Assembly: GCA_002898795.1 (NCBI GenBank)
Contig: BEIG01000021.1
Location: 1-38,292 of the forward strand
Origin: a bacterium HR30
GTDB taxonomy: Bacteria; Desulfobacterota; Binatia; HRBIN30
DNA length: 38,292 nucleotides
Direction: 5' to 3'
A model generated the notes under the pieces. It saw nothing but the letters and a program-made list of their open reading frames with translations, ran no database searches and was not told where the DNA came from. Shown in pieces: positions 15,298 through 23,703 of the stretch (the stretch's first letter is position 1; each line of letters opens with the position of its first letter). A program made the translations under genes and the position numbers.

Positions 15298-16842
15298 ATG
15301 AACCAGATTCTCAGCGGACTCGCAGCCTTTCTCTTTGCTTGGTACCAGCTCCTGGCGCAGCACGGGGTCTTGCCAGCAACTCCACGTCCTTCTGCTTCGC
15401 CTACTCCAAGCGCTACGCGGACTCTCGTTGCACCCACGACACCTACGGAGCCGCCGCAGTCGCCCACTGCCACCGTGCCGTTGCCATCGCCGACCCAAAC
15501 GCTTCGTGTGACACATACACCTACATGGTCGCCGCGCCCATCGGCCACTTGGACGAACAGTCGGCCTCCGACACCGACAAGGACGTTCTCCCCCTTGCCC
15601 TCGTCTACCTTCACCTACAGTCCTCGGCCCAGCGCAACGGCAAGTCGTAGCCCCACGGCCACGTGGTCGTTTACCGCCACGAGATCGGTGACGCCAACCC
15701 GTTCCTTCACCGCAAGTGCTTCCCCCACGCGAACTGCTTCTCCCTCCTTCACGGCCACGCCATCACGTACCGTAACCGCCACCCGCACCATAACCGTCAC
15801 CCGCACACCCACGCTCACGTTCACTCCGAGCTTCACACCCACGCACAGCTTCACCCCCTCGCCCTCGCGCACGCCGAGTGCGACCTTCACGCGGCCTCCC
15901 ACGTGGACCCCTCGACCAAGCTTCACCGCCACGCACTCACCGACGCCCCGGCCCACGCGGGTTGGTGGCGAGGTGGATCCGCTCGGCATTCAAGCCCAAG
16001 GCGACCCACCAGCACAAAAACTGGCCGCAGCGGTGTTAATTTTCCCCCTCGTGCGATCGTCGGCAACGACAGACACCCGAATCGAGATAGCCTCTTCTTC
16101 GACCGTGGCGGGTCCCGCGGCACGTTGCTTTTACGTGAGCGCGGGTAACTGCGTAGAAATTGGTTTCCAGGCTATCGCTCCCTCGGGCGGTGGCGGTGCA
16201 GCCGCGCGGCCGCTTTCGTGGATGGTGAGCACAGGACTCGACGGCAATGGACGTCGCATCGCCCCTCCGTTTCAAGGGGATGGAGAACTCAAGTGCTTTG
16301 CCAGTGGCAATAGCTTAACTGGCCGAGCCTTGATCGCCGACAACACGGGGCAGCGCATTGCGTATTCGGCCGTGGCGTTTCGCAAACTCCGAGACGATGC
16401 TCCGACGAGCTTCGTTTCGCTCGACGGGGTCAACTACGAAGCTTGCCCGGATCGGCTGCACTTCAACGTTCTTGCGCAAAGCGCCACTTCGAACAGCGAG
16501 TTGATTTTGGTCCCCTGCACGCAAGACCTCGAAGGACAGGTATTTTCCTCGGTCACCCTTCAGTACGCCGTGATCAACGAACTCGAGCAAACGTTCTCCG
16601 GCGCGAGCTCGTTCCGCTGCATGGAGCGGCGTAACTTCAGCACGATTCCAGCTCTCCGGTTTTCCAGCATTGGGACGAACACCGCGCACCTCATTGTGCG
16701 CGGTGTCGAGGTTCCCGTCATCGGGTTTGTCATCGACCGCTTTCAAGTGCCTGGTTCCGGAGCACTTTCCACGTCCAGCAACGAGCCATACTTGGAAGGT
16801 TCGCGCGAGGCTACGCTCGATCTCCCGCCCGATTGGCCCTGA
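15298..16842 (+). CDS. Secreted mucin-like protein, paralogue B of the preceding gene
   Basis: 514 residues from ATG 15298, 5 bp after paralogue A. A short N-terminal hydrophobic segment (ILSGLAAFLFAWYQLLA) acts as signal peptide or anchor. Residues about 27-220 are Thr/Ser/Pro-rich with motifs such as TPTRTFSPLPSSTFT, a likely extended and possibly glycosylated stalk. Residues about 221-514 repeat the domain of paralogue A: AAVLIFPLVRS, DTRIEIASSS, GDGELKCFAS, CPDRLHFNVLAQ, NSELILVPCTQDL, VRGVEVPVIGFVIDR. The pair therefore differs mainly by the inserted stalk. The two are probably co-transcribed surface proteins of unknown function. The coding strand is certain: the antisense reading here is a compositional shadow. 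Confidence 0.82.
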   Translation: MNQILSGLAAFLFAWYQLLAQHGVLPATPRPSASPTPSATRTLVAPTTPTEPPQSPTATVPLPSPTQTLRVTHTPTWSPRPSATWTNSRPPTPTRTFSPLPSSTFTYSPRPSATASRSPTATWSFTATRSVTPTRSFTASASPTRTASPSFTATPSRTVTATRTITVTRTPTLTFTPSFTPTHSFTPSPSRTPSATFTRPPTWTPRPSFTATHSPTPRPTRVGGEVDPLGIQAQGDPPAQKLAAAVLIFPLVRSSATTDTRIEIASSSTVAGPAARCFYVSAGNCVEIGFQAIAPSGGGGAAARPLSWMVSTGLDGNGRRIAPPFQGDGELKCFASGNSLTGRALIADNTGQRIAYSAVAFRKLRDDAPTSFVSLDGVNYEACPDRLHFNVLAQSATSNSELILVPCTQDLEGQVFSSVTLQYAVINELEQTFSGASSFRCMERRNFSTIPALRFSSIGTNTAHLIVRGVEVPVIGFVIDRFQVPGSGALSTSSNEPYLEGSREATLDLPPDWP

Positions 16843-16857
16843 TCGCTTCTGCCGACG

Positions 16858-17646
16858 ATGCTCTCGGAGTACGAGCGGTTCCGTTTTCGGTTCGACGGCA
16901 TTGAGCACGACGTGTACCGCGCCGGGCAGGGTCCGGCCGTGATCGTGATCCACGAAATTCCCGGACTCACCCCCGAAGTGCTGCGCTTTGCCGCCTACGT
17001 GCGCGAAGCCGGTTTTCGCGTGTACTTGCCGCATTTGTTTGGCGTTCCCGAAAAACCCGTGTCCGCCACGTACGTGGCCACTTCCTTCCTGCGGGCGTGT
17101 ATCAGCCGCGAATTCAAAGTCCTTGCCCGAAACGAAGCAAGCCCCGTTACCAATTGGCTCCGAGCGCTTGCCCGAGAAGCGCATCGGGAGTGCGGTGGCC
17201 CAGGCGTTGGTGCCTTAGGAATGTGCCTGACGGGAAACTTTGCCCTGGCGATGATGATCGACCCAGCCGTGCAAGCGCCGGTATTGAGCCAACCTTCGCT
17301 GCCGCTGCCGCTCACCAAGGCACACCGCCGGGCTTTGCACTTAGCCCCGCAGCAGCTCGAGGTGGTCAAGCAACGAGTGCAGGCTGGTTGCCCGGTGCTC
17401 GGACTCAGGTTCACGAACGACTTTGCCTGCCCCGCCGAGCGCTTTCAGCGACTGCGCGAGGAACTAGGCGATGGTTTCGAGTCGATCGAAATCGATTCCT
17501 CGCCAGGCAACCCTCATGGGATCTCCCCCCGCGCGCACTCGGTACTCACGGTCGACCTGGTTGACCGTGAAGGACATCCGACCAAGGCGGCGCTACAGCG
17601 AGTGCTGGCGTTCTTCCGTGCGCGGCTAAAAACACCGGCAACGTAG
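16858..17646 (+). CDS. Dienelactone-hydrolase-family protein
   Basis: 262 residues starting 15 bp after the previous gene. The DLH nucleophile is Cys123 in GALGMCLTGNFAL (family pattern G-x-C-x-G). Asp188 in TNDFACP and His227 in RAHSVLT complete a plausible Cys-Asp-His triad. The N-terminal strand-turn VIVIHEIPGL holds the conserved Glu of HEIPG that orients the Cys in carboxymethylenebutenolidase. Family members hydrolyse dienelactones or other small lactones and esters. No aromatic-ring degradation genes are nearby, so the substrate is open. It is a cytoplasmic protein with no signal peptide. Confidence 0.88.
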   Translation: MLSEYERFRFRFDGIEHDVYRAGQGPAVIVIHEIPGLTPEVLRFAAYVREAGFRVYLPHLFGVPEKPVSATYVATSFLRACISREFKVLARNEASPVTNWLRALAREAHRECGGPGVGALGMCLTGNFALAMMIDPAVQAPVLSQPSLPLPLTKAHRRALHLAPQQLEVVKQRVQAGCPVLGLRFTNDFACPAERFQRLREELGDGFESIEIDSSPGNPHGISPRAHSVLTVDLVDREGHPTKAALQRVLAFFRARLKTPAT

Positions 17647-18259
17647 CTGCTATTGCCCCGCGTCAGCGGCCGCACGTTGTTTCGCCAACGAACCGCGTGA
17701 TGCGATGCACGAAAGGCAACAGTTTCCCGAGACCCCTTCGGCTACCTCCAAGGCTTGGTCCATGCCACCTCGCAGCGGGCGTGTCGGGGGCCAAACCACT
17801 GGGCGCGGCCAGGCACAAACAAGCTAGGGCCCGTGTGCAGCCGGTGTGCATAAGCTGGGGCCTGTGCCACCCGCACCACGCCGGTTCCCACCCGGACAAC
17901 TGAGCCCAGCGAGGTCTCGTCGCGCCCAGATGGATCGAGTGCGGTGCCGCACGGTGCGCTGCCCACCGCAACGGAACACACGCAAAGCGACGTGCGAACA
18001 TCCAGTCGCGCGATGCAGCTCACGCCAGTCGGCAAAGGCGCTCGCACGCTTACGGCGACGCGTTTTCGGCAGTCACGTGCCCAAACGGGTTGCGAACCTT
18101 CCGCCGAGTTGGGGAAACGACTGCGTCGTAAACTTCTGAGGGCAAGTAACAGCCGCGTAGCGAAGCCGCTAAGCCTAGCCACCGCGATTCACCGGCATGG
18201 TGCCAAGAAGCTCCGCGGCAACCGTGGCTGGGAGTGCACGGCAGCCGTAAGTGTTGAGT
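17647..18259. other. 613-bp stretch with no recognisable gene
   Basis: The longest gene-free stretch. Open frames on both strands give Arg/Pro-rich peptides without domain character or convincing ribosome sites. No tRNA-like fold or T-rich terminator was seen. The only structure noted is an imperfect direct repeat (AAGCTAGGGCCCGTGTGC at 17821 and AAGCTGGGGCCTGTGCC at 17852). It could be degraded coding DNA or a long intergenic region between two convergent units. Confidence 0.5.
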
Positions 18260-18934
18260 TTACCACTCCTCGGCGTGCAAGGCGTGCGGGGCGTAGCCCG
18301 CGTCGCGCAGTAGTTCTGTTGCTTGGCTCACCGCCGGCGCTGGGCCACACAGGTAAAAATTCCAGTTCCGCTCACTCGTGCCGCCCACGTAGCGGCCGTA
18401 CAAGTAGTGTGTGACTGGAATGTCGAACAGCACCTCGTAATCGAAGTTCTCCCGAGAGAAGACCTCGCGGACGAACTCTTTGCGAAAAAGCTGCTGCTCG
18501 GGGCTGTCGACGAAATGATGCAAGCGTACGGGGTACAGCAAACGGTGTCGGAATAGGCGCTGCATCATTGGCCGCAACGCAGCGACCCCGAGCCCACAGG
18601 CAACGAACGCAAGCGGAGCCGCCGGCGCTCCCTCGAACACAAACGATCCAACGGGAGCCCAAAAGCGCAAGACTTGACCACGTTCCAGTTGGCCCATGTA
18701 GCGCGAGCAGGGCCCCGCGCCTCTGACATCGACGAATAACTCGATCGGCCCAGGAACCTCCGGAGCGAGCGCAATGGAAAAGCGGCACAACCGTACCCCC
18801 TCGTTCGGGGTCTCCACAGCCATAGCCTGCCCAGGCTGCCAGGTAAGATCGGGAGGCCGCGCCAGAGCAATGCGACGCACGCCTGGGGCTACGTCCTCGA
18901 TCGCCATGACCTCGCTGGTGTAAAGCCGCTGCAT
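18260..18934 (-). CDS. FAD/NAD(P)-binding oxidoreductase, ferredoxin-NADP reductase-like
   Basis: 224 residues from ATG 18934; a longer reading from 19057 overlaps the next gene and lacks domain character. The N-terminal flavin-binding barrel (about 1-100) has WQPGQAMAVETP and the FAD motif LCRFSIAL, a variant of RxYS. The C-terminal NAD(P)-binding half has VACGLGVAALRPMMQRL and the terminal FYLCGPAPAVSQATELLRDA. There is no iron-sulphur domain, so it must pass electrons to a separate partner. A hydrogenase/sulfhydrogenase gamma-type or FNR-type role is possible. It lies 88 bp downstream of an AbrB-type gene and may share an operon with it. Confidence 0.85.
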   Translation of the reverse strand: MQRLYTSEVMAIEDVAPGVRRIALARPPDLTWQPGQAMAVETPNEGVRLCRFSIALAPEVPGPIELFVDVRGAGPCSRYMGQLERGQVLRFWAPVGSFVFEGAPAAPLAFVACGLGVAALRPMMQRLFRHRLLYPVRLHHFVDSPEQQLFRKEFVREVFSRENFDYEVLFDIPVTHYLYGRYVGGTSERNWNFYLCGPAPAVSQATELLRDAGYAPHALHAEEW

Positions 18935-19022
18935 CGCTCTAGCCTGCTCTTCGGAGCCAAGGGGGCCCCGGCGTTGCGGCCGAGTCGGGCGCTGAATCAA
19001 GCATGCTCCTCCTGTACCTCGC

Positions 19023-19214
19023 TTAGCGCCGACCCAATCGCTCGAGGTAAGCAGCAAAGCGGCCCGCCTTCTTTCGCAAAACGATACAATCTTCCTCGAG
19101 CCGTAGCTCGAGCTCGTCCCCTGGCTTCAAGCCAAGCTCGCCTCGGACTTTGCGAGGCAACACCACTTCGCCCTTGCTCCCGACAATCACTGTTTCGGCA
19201 ATTCCAACCGTCAT
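19023..19214 (-). CDS. AbrB/SpoVT-type DNA-binding domain protein
   Basis: 63 residues, nearly all of it one swapped-hairpin AbrB domain: VIVGSKGEVVLPRKVRGELG, LKPGDELELRLEED and CIVLRKK. This is the usual antitoxin/transition-regulator pattern of a small dimeric DNA-binding protein. The ATG is preceded by a GAGGGTAG-like site. No PIN or MazF-type toxin gene lies next to it, so it is an orphan and may act as an autoregulator of the MltA-to-oxidoreductase unit. It sits between mltA and the oxidoreductase on the same strand, with short gaps of 46 and 88 bp. Confidence 0.85.
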   Translation of the reverse strand: MTVGIAETVIVGSKGEVVLPRKVRGELGLKPGDELELRLEEDCIVLRKKAGRFAAYLERLGRR

Positions 19215-19260
19215 CCGACGCTACCCTCGTTCTGGCTACTCTTCACTTCTATTTTTGACA

Positions 19261-20451
19261 CTACTCCTTCGGGAGAAGGAAGTACAAGCGGGCGGGGTTC
19301 TCCAGCTCACCGGCAATGGCTTCGGCAACCGTCCCGCTGCCCCAAAAAACGTCGACCCGGTGTGGTCCACCAGTGGTACTTCCCGTATCCTGCAAGAACA
19401 CGAAGCGACGGAAGGCCCGGCCCCCCTTTCCACCGTCGTTTCGTGGCTCGATTTCCATGAAGGCCAGAGCACCGTGGGGGTAAGCGCCGGGATCTGCGGC
19501 TGCCGACCGACCAGCCGTCAGTGGTACACCACAGCTTCCTACGGGCCCCGCCGGTACTCCGCGGAAGAACACCCACCTCGGGTTGTGGGCAAAGAGTTCC
19601 GACTGCTCCTCGGGATGGGCGCGCAAATAATCCTTGAGTCCACGCAAAGTCAGTCTGGTTCCGCTGAGCTTTCCGCGCTCGCTGAGGATTTTGGCAATGC
19701 TGCGGTAGGGGTGGCCATTGCTGGCGGCGTAACTCACGTGCAAGCGGACGCCATCCTCCAGCTCGAGCAGCGCCGCCCCCTGTACATGGAGGAAGTACGC
19801 TTCCACGGGGTCGTCGAGCCATGCCAGTTCGTACCCGCGACCGCTCAGGGCACCCGCTTCGATCTCTGCACGGCTGTAGTAGGGGACGAGTTTTCCGTCT
19901 TTTACTCGGCCTTGCACGATGCGGGCGGGACACTCAGGACACAACTCTTTGAGGTCCACGTCCACGAGGTCATCGGGGGTACGGTAGATCGGATAACGAA
20001 AGCGCTCGGTTCGCCGGCGACTGGCGCGCAATTCTGGCTGGTAATACCCTGTGACCCACAATGTCTCGCCCAAGGTCACCTGGTAAAGGCGCAGCCGGTC
20101 ACACAACCGTTCACGCTGAGCCCCGCGAGACTCCAGCACTGCGCGGGTCGCCGCCTGAAGCTGGGCCACCGTGACCTCTTGCCCCACAAGGGTCAAGCGC
20201 CGCTCGAGTGGCAGCCGAGAGAGATAATCCATGTTGCGCTCGGCGGCCAGAAGAAGGGAATCTGGTGTTGCATCGTCGCTGAGGCGCTGCCGACACGTTG
20301 CATCGTCTAAGGGCGTCAACTTCGGACCTTCGCGGGGAGCACTCTGCAAACTGCCAACCGCGGAAGGCGACTGCCTCCTCGCCGGCTCCGCGCAGCCTCC
20401 GTTCATGCACAACCACCACCCAAGCAGCAGCCAACTGAAGAGCTTACGCAT
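19261..20451 (-). CDS. mltA: Membrane-bound lytic murein transglycosylase A, lipoprotein
   Basis: 396 residues from ATG 20451; the frame stays open further upstream, but only from here does a signal sequence begin. The lipoprotein signal is MRKLFSWLLLGWWLCMNGGC with Cys20 as the likely lipidated residue. The MltA barrel follows (VTGYYQPELRASRRR, PYYSRAEIEAG, AYFLHVQGAALLEL, NGHPYRSIAKILSERGK). The C-terminal 3D domain has FLQDTGSTTGG and HRVDVFWGSG, with the catalytic Asp of the family. It cleaves the glycan strands of peptidoglycan to 1,6-anhydro-muropeptides at the outer membrane. It starts 26 bp after the aminotransferase, so they probably share a transcript. Confidence 0.93.
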   Translation of the reverse strand: MRKLFSWLLLGWWLCMNGGCAEPARRQSPSAVGSLQSAPREGPKLTPLDDATCRQRLSDDATPDSLLLAAERNMDYLSRLPLERRLTLVGQEVTVAQLQAATRAVLESRGAQRERLCDRLRLYQVTLGETLWVTGYYQPELRASRRRTERFRYPIYRTPDDLVDVDLKELCPECPARIVQGRVKDGKLVPYYSRAEIEAGALSGRGYELAWLDDPVEAYFLHVQGAALLELEDGVRLHVSYAASNGHPYRSIAKILSERGKLSGTRLTLRGLKDYLRAHPEEQSELFAHNPRWVFFRGVPAGPVGSCGVPLTAGRSAAADPGAYPHGALAFMEIEPRNDGGKGGRAFRRFVFLQDTGSTTGGPHRVDVFWGSGTVAEAIAGELENPARLYFLLPKE

Positions 20452-20477
20452 GGTTCCCTGAGGTAACCTCCGATCCG

Positions 20478-21665
20478 TCAATCTTTTGCCTGTGCGAGCA
20501 CGCGCTGTGCAGCCGCAACGGCAATGCCGGCTTCTACGCGAAAACCAAATCGAGGGAGAACACACTCGAGAGCAGAAAGCACAGCAAGCACGTTCGCCGC
20601 GGTGCTCGACTCTCCCATCAAACCAATGCGCCACGTGCGCCCTTTGAACGGACCCAAGCCAGCGCCAATCTCGATACCAAACTCGTCGAGCAAGGCCCGT
20701 CGCACCCCGGTTTCGTCCACACCTTCGGGCACGCCAATACAGTTGAGGGTCCACAACCGATGGCCTTCTTGGGATGCGAACTCGATCCCCAAAGCGTTCA
20801 GGCCAGCAGCAAGGGCTTCGTGGTTGCGCTTGTGCCGTTGCCAGCGCGCCTCCAAGCCTTCGGCTTCGATCAGCCTCAACGCTTCGAGCAACGCATAATT
20901 CATCGAAATCGGCGCTGTGTGATGGTACACGCGCTCCGTGCCCCAGTACTGCGACAACAAGGAAACATCCAAGTACCAGCTTTGCACTGGCTGGCGCCGC
21001 TGGTGAATGACCGACAGCGCCGCCGGAGAAACCGTAACCGGGGCAAGCCCCGGCGGGGCACTCAAGCACTTTTGCGTGCCGCTGTACGCAACGTCGATCC
21101 CCCAGTCATCCACGCGCACCGGGTGACCGCCGAGCGACGTCACGGTGTCGACCACGAACAAGGCTTCGTGCTCGCGAGCCAAGGTGGCGAGGTCTGCCAG
21201 AGGCTGCAACACTCCTGTGGAGGTTTCCGCATGGACGACGGCGAGTACTTTTGGCTTCCGGCAACCGCGCAAGGCTGTGCGGACGTCAGCCGCATCCACG
21301 ATCCGACCCCATGGTGCCTGGACCTCTTTCACCTGAGCGCCACACCGTCGCGCTACTTCTGCCATGCGCTGCCCAAACAAACCTTTTACACAAACGATCG
21401 CTTCGTCGCCGGGCTCCAGAAGGTTGACCAAACTCGTCTCCATTCCTGCGCTGCCGGTACCGGAAATGGGGATGGTAATTTCGTTGGCCGTACCAAACAG
21501 CCAACGCAGCAGCCGCTTGTTTTCCTCCATGATTGTCAGGAAAGCTGGGTCCAGGTGACCCACAAGCGGTGTACTCATGGCCTGCAGCACCCGCGGATGC
21601 ACCATGCTCGGCCCGGGGCCAAGCAACAATCGTTGGGGAGGGGGGAAGCTTTGCTGTCGAACCAT
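20478..21665 (-). CDS. Class V aminotransferase, alanine-glyoxylate/serine-pyruvate type
   Basis: 395 residues from ATG 21665, preceded by GAGGAGG. It starts like the alanine-glyoxylate aminotransferase family (LLLGPGPSMVHPRVLQAMS, GHLDPAF) and has the PLP-binding Lys199 in SGTQKCLSAPPGL. Other landmarks are SGTGSAGMET, HAETSTGVLQPL, VVDTVTSLGG and the C-terminal WRIGLMGESST. The enzyme transfers amino groups between alanine or serine and glyoxylate or pyruvate using PLP. That suggests a link to photorespiration-like or serine-cycle glyoxylate metabolism. Aspartate/serine-specific versions of this fold are possible. It is the first gene of the leftward unit with mltA. Confidence 0.93.
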   Translation of the reverse strand: MVRQQSFPPPQRLLLGPGPSMVHPRVLQAMSTPLVGHLDPAFLTIMEENKRLLRWLFGTANEITIPISGTGSAGMETSLVNLLEPGDEAIVCVKGLFGQRMAEVARRCGAQVKEVQAPWGRIVDAADVRTALRGCRKPKVLAVVHAETSTGVLQPLADLATLAREHEALFVVDTVTSLGGHPVRVDDWGIDVAYSGTQKCLSAPPGLAPVTVSPAALSVIHQRRQPVQSWYLDVSLLSQYWGTERVYHHTAPISMNYALLEALRLIEAEGLEARWQRHKRNHEALAAGLNALGIEFASQEGHRLWTLNCIGVPEGVDETGVRRALLDEFGIEIGAGLGPFKGRTWRIGLMGESSTAANVLAVLSALECVLPRFGFRVEAGIAVAAAQRVLAQAKD

Positions 21666-21686
21666 AACGCCTCCTCGGTCGCCGCA

Positions 21687-21714
21687 CGCATAACGAACAG
21701 AAGCAGCGATGCAA
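21687..21714 (-). promoter_or_regulatory. Weak candidate promoter for the aminotransferase-mltA unit
   Basis: On the minus strand TTGCAT (21709-21714) and TATGCG (21687-21692) are separated by 16 nt, about 20 bp before the start codon. It lies in the 174-bp gap shared with the divergent dockerin-BP74 gene. Confidence 0.28.
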
Positions 21715-21839
21715 GAAACATTTGCGTCGCAAGCGCAACCGCGCTGTCGAAGTCGATGGAACCAAGTGCACGAAGGCGGTGGGCGTCCGCGCCGGAAGAA
21801 TTGCTCGGCGACCCCCAGCGTAATTCCAAGAGGTGAGAG

Positions 21840-22526
21840 ATGTTTTGCCGCGACGTCGGCATTCAAGCGGCGGTAAGTCTGGTAGCTTTTCTCTTCTTCA
21901 ACCTCGGAGGGTCCGCCATGGGGACGGGCAGTGATCGTTGCCGGAACGCCGGAGTGCTCAGTGGACCCGTGGGAACAAGCTCGCCACCCAGTTGCGGTGC
22001 GCCCATTGCGGCGTGCACCGGCGATTGCAACCAGAACGCCGAAGTGACGATCGAGGAAATCGTCACCGGGGTTGCCATCGCTCTCGGCTTGTCCCCGCTA
22101 ACGACCTGTCCCAACATTGATCGCGACGGGGGAGGGGAGGTGACCCTCGACGAAATTATCGCCGCGGTGCGCTCCGCGTTAGAAAGCTGCCCACTCGATA
22201 CCGGAGCCATTTTTGAAGTGCGTGTGTGCAAGGACGAGCGTTTCCGGGTCTTGCTCGTCGATCCGGGGGCGATTGCTCAAGCAGAGCGTATTTTGGCCAG
22301 CGAGGAACAGCGAAAAATCGTGATGGGCGAGCTTCGCTGCGGGTCGGGAAACTTCAACGGCCCATGGAGCTGGCACTTGGACCCCGCAACCGTGGCGTTC
22401 GCTGATATCGCTATAGAACTTTGCGACGGTTGCCCGTCGTTCGTCGAAGCGGAGCGAAGCTACTGGCTCGACATCGTGGGGCGGTATTGCCCGTGGAGTG
22501 CGGAACTACTGCGGCGCGTCCGCTAG
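21840..22526 (+). CDS. Secreted dockerin-like protein with C-terminal BP74-type domain
   Basis: 228 residues; the ATG follows GAGGTGAG. A signal peptide (AAVSLVAFLFFNLGGSA) leads to two dockerin-like repeats (GDCNQNAEVTIEEI, IDRDGGGEVTLDEI). Their calcium-loop residues are partly lost: the first has QNA in place of xDG. The last ~105 residues, from FEVRVCKDERFRVLL, match the BP74 N-terminal domain known from Dictyostelium BP74 and streptomycete relatives. They contain WSWHLDPATVAFADIAIELC, then PSFVE and a terminal YCPWSAEL. In the slime mould BP74 is a calcium-binding protein; its function in bacteria is unknown. An extracellular binding or adhesion role is likely. Confidence 0.82.
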   Translation: MFCRDVGIQAAVSLVAFLFFNLGGSAMGTGSDRCRNAGVLSGPVGTSSPPSCGAPIAACTGDCNQNAEVTIEEIVTGVAIALGLSPLTTCPNIDRDGGGEVTLDEIIAAVRSALESCPLDTGAIFEVRVCKDERFRVLLVDPGAIAQAERILASEEQRKIVMGELRCGSGNFNGPWSWHLDPATVAFADIAIELCDGCPSFVEAERSYWLDIVGRYCPWSAELLRRVR

Positions 22527-22536
22527 GCCGGGGAGG

Positions 22537-23703
22537 CTACTTGAGCGCTTTGCGAATCCGCTCCATGGCTTCCGCCAATCGGTCGTCCGTCACGGTCAGC
22601 GAAAATCGCACGTAGCCCTCGCCATACTGGCCGTAGGCAGCGCCAGCAGCGACCACGACGTGTGCCTTCTCGAACAAGAAGGTGGCAAACTCGATGCTCG
22701 TCATCCCCTCAGGCACAGGCACCCAGAGGTAAAACGTGCCCCGGCCTGGGGTGAAGCGAATGCCTACTTCGGTCAACGTTTCCAGCACGAGCTTGCGCCG
22801 GCGCCGGTAAATTTCCAGCATTCGCGCGATGTTGTCGCCGCACTGCTCGAGGGCAACAATGCCCGCGTACTGGATGGCATTGAACACTCCTGAATCAGTG
22901 TTTTCCTTGACCTTCGAAATGGCGGCAATGAGATCGCGATTGCCGAGGGCCATCCCGAGGCGCCAACCAGTCATGTTGAATGGCTTCGAAAGCGAGTTGA
23001 GCTCGATACCAACGTCTTTGGCCCCGGGAATGGAGAGGAAGCTCAAAGGGCGCTCGCCATCGAAAACGATTTCGCTGTACGGATTGTCGTAGCACACGGC
23101 AATGTCGTACGAGCGCGCAAAGTCTACGAGTTCAGCCAAGAACCTACGCGTGGCCGTGGCGCCCGTTGGATTGTTCGGGTAGTTCAAGAACATCGCGGTC
23201 GCACGCTTTGCGACCTCGGTGGGGATGTCAGCGAACTGGGGGAGGTAGCCATCCTCCGACCGAATCGGCACGCTGTACGGTTCACCGCCTCCGATTAGGA
23301 TGCTGGCCCGGTAAGCCGGGTATCCTGGGTCCGTCATCAGCACCGTCTCGCCCGGATTGACCCGAGCGAGCACGAAGTGGTGGCATCCTTCTTTCGATCC
23401 GATGAGGGCAATCACCTCCGTAGCTGGGTCGACCTCCACGCCGTACCGGCGCGCATACCAGCGGGAGACCGCCTCTCGGAAGGCCAGCATGCCTTTCTCT
23501 TCATCCGTCGGATAACGATGATTGGCCGGGTCGCGGGCCGCACGCGCCAACTCCTCGACTACGGGCTCCGGCGTGGGTTCCACTGGGTCACCAATGGCTA
23601 AGCTGATGACGTCCACACCCTCGGCACGAGCCCGGGCAATCTTTTGGCGCAATTCCATGAACAAGTATGGCGGAATCTTCCTCAGTCGTTCCGCTGCCCG
23701 CAT
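22537..23703 (-). CDS. PLP-dependent aminotransferase, LL-diaminopimelate aminotransferase (DapL)-like
   Basis: 388 residues from ATG 23703 with GAGGAGG upstream. It begins RLRKIPPYLFMELRQKIARA and carries the class I/II fold signatures SLAIGDPVEPTP, NYPNNPTGATATRRFLAEL, DNPYSEIVFDG and the PLP Lys240 in LNSLSKPFNMTGWRLG. The closest style is DapL, which makes LL-2,6-diaminopimelate from tetrahydrodipicolinate in one step for lysine and peptidoglycan. Alanine or aspartate transaminases of the same fold cannot be excluded without a search. It converges with the dockerin-BP74 gene with only 10 bp between stops. Confidence 0.88.
   Translation of the reverse strand: MRAAERLRKIPPYLFMELRQKIARARAEGVDVISLAIGDPVEPTPEPVVEELARAARDPANHRYPTDEEKGMLAFREAVSRWYARRYGVEVDPATEVIALIGSKEGCHHFVLARVNPGETVLMTDPGYPAYRASILIGGGEPYSVPIRSEDGYLPQFADIPTEVAKRATAMFLNYPNNPTGATATRRFLAELVDFARSYDIAVCYDNPYSEIVFDGERPLSFLSIPGAKDVGIELNSLSKPFNMTGWRLGMALGNRDLIAAISKVKENTDSGVFNAIQYAGIVALEQCGDNIARMLEIYRRRRKLVLETLTEVGIRFTPGRGTFYLWVPVPEGMTSIEFATFLFEKAHVVVAAGAAYGQYGEGYVRFSLTVTDDRLAEAMERIRKALK

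Noticed and set aside
15615-15989. 124-codon minus-strand Val/Gly-rich frame
   Set aside because: It is the antisense shadow of the mucin-like stalk of paralogue B.
17742-18182. 146-codon minus-strand frame as a possible gene
   Set aside because: The peptide is Arg/Ser-rich with no recognisable motif, and no ribosome site was found.
20452-21069. N-terminal extension of mltA by 206 codons
   Set aside because: It overlaps the aminotransferase gene in another frame, and the lipoprotein signal begins only at 20451.
20760-21836. 358-codon plus-strand frame opposite the aminotransferase
   Set aside because: It is the antisense of a clear class V aminotransferase with the PLP lysine motif.
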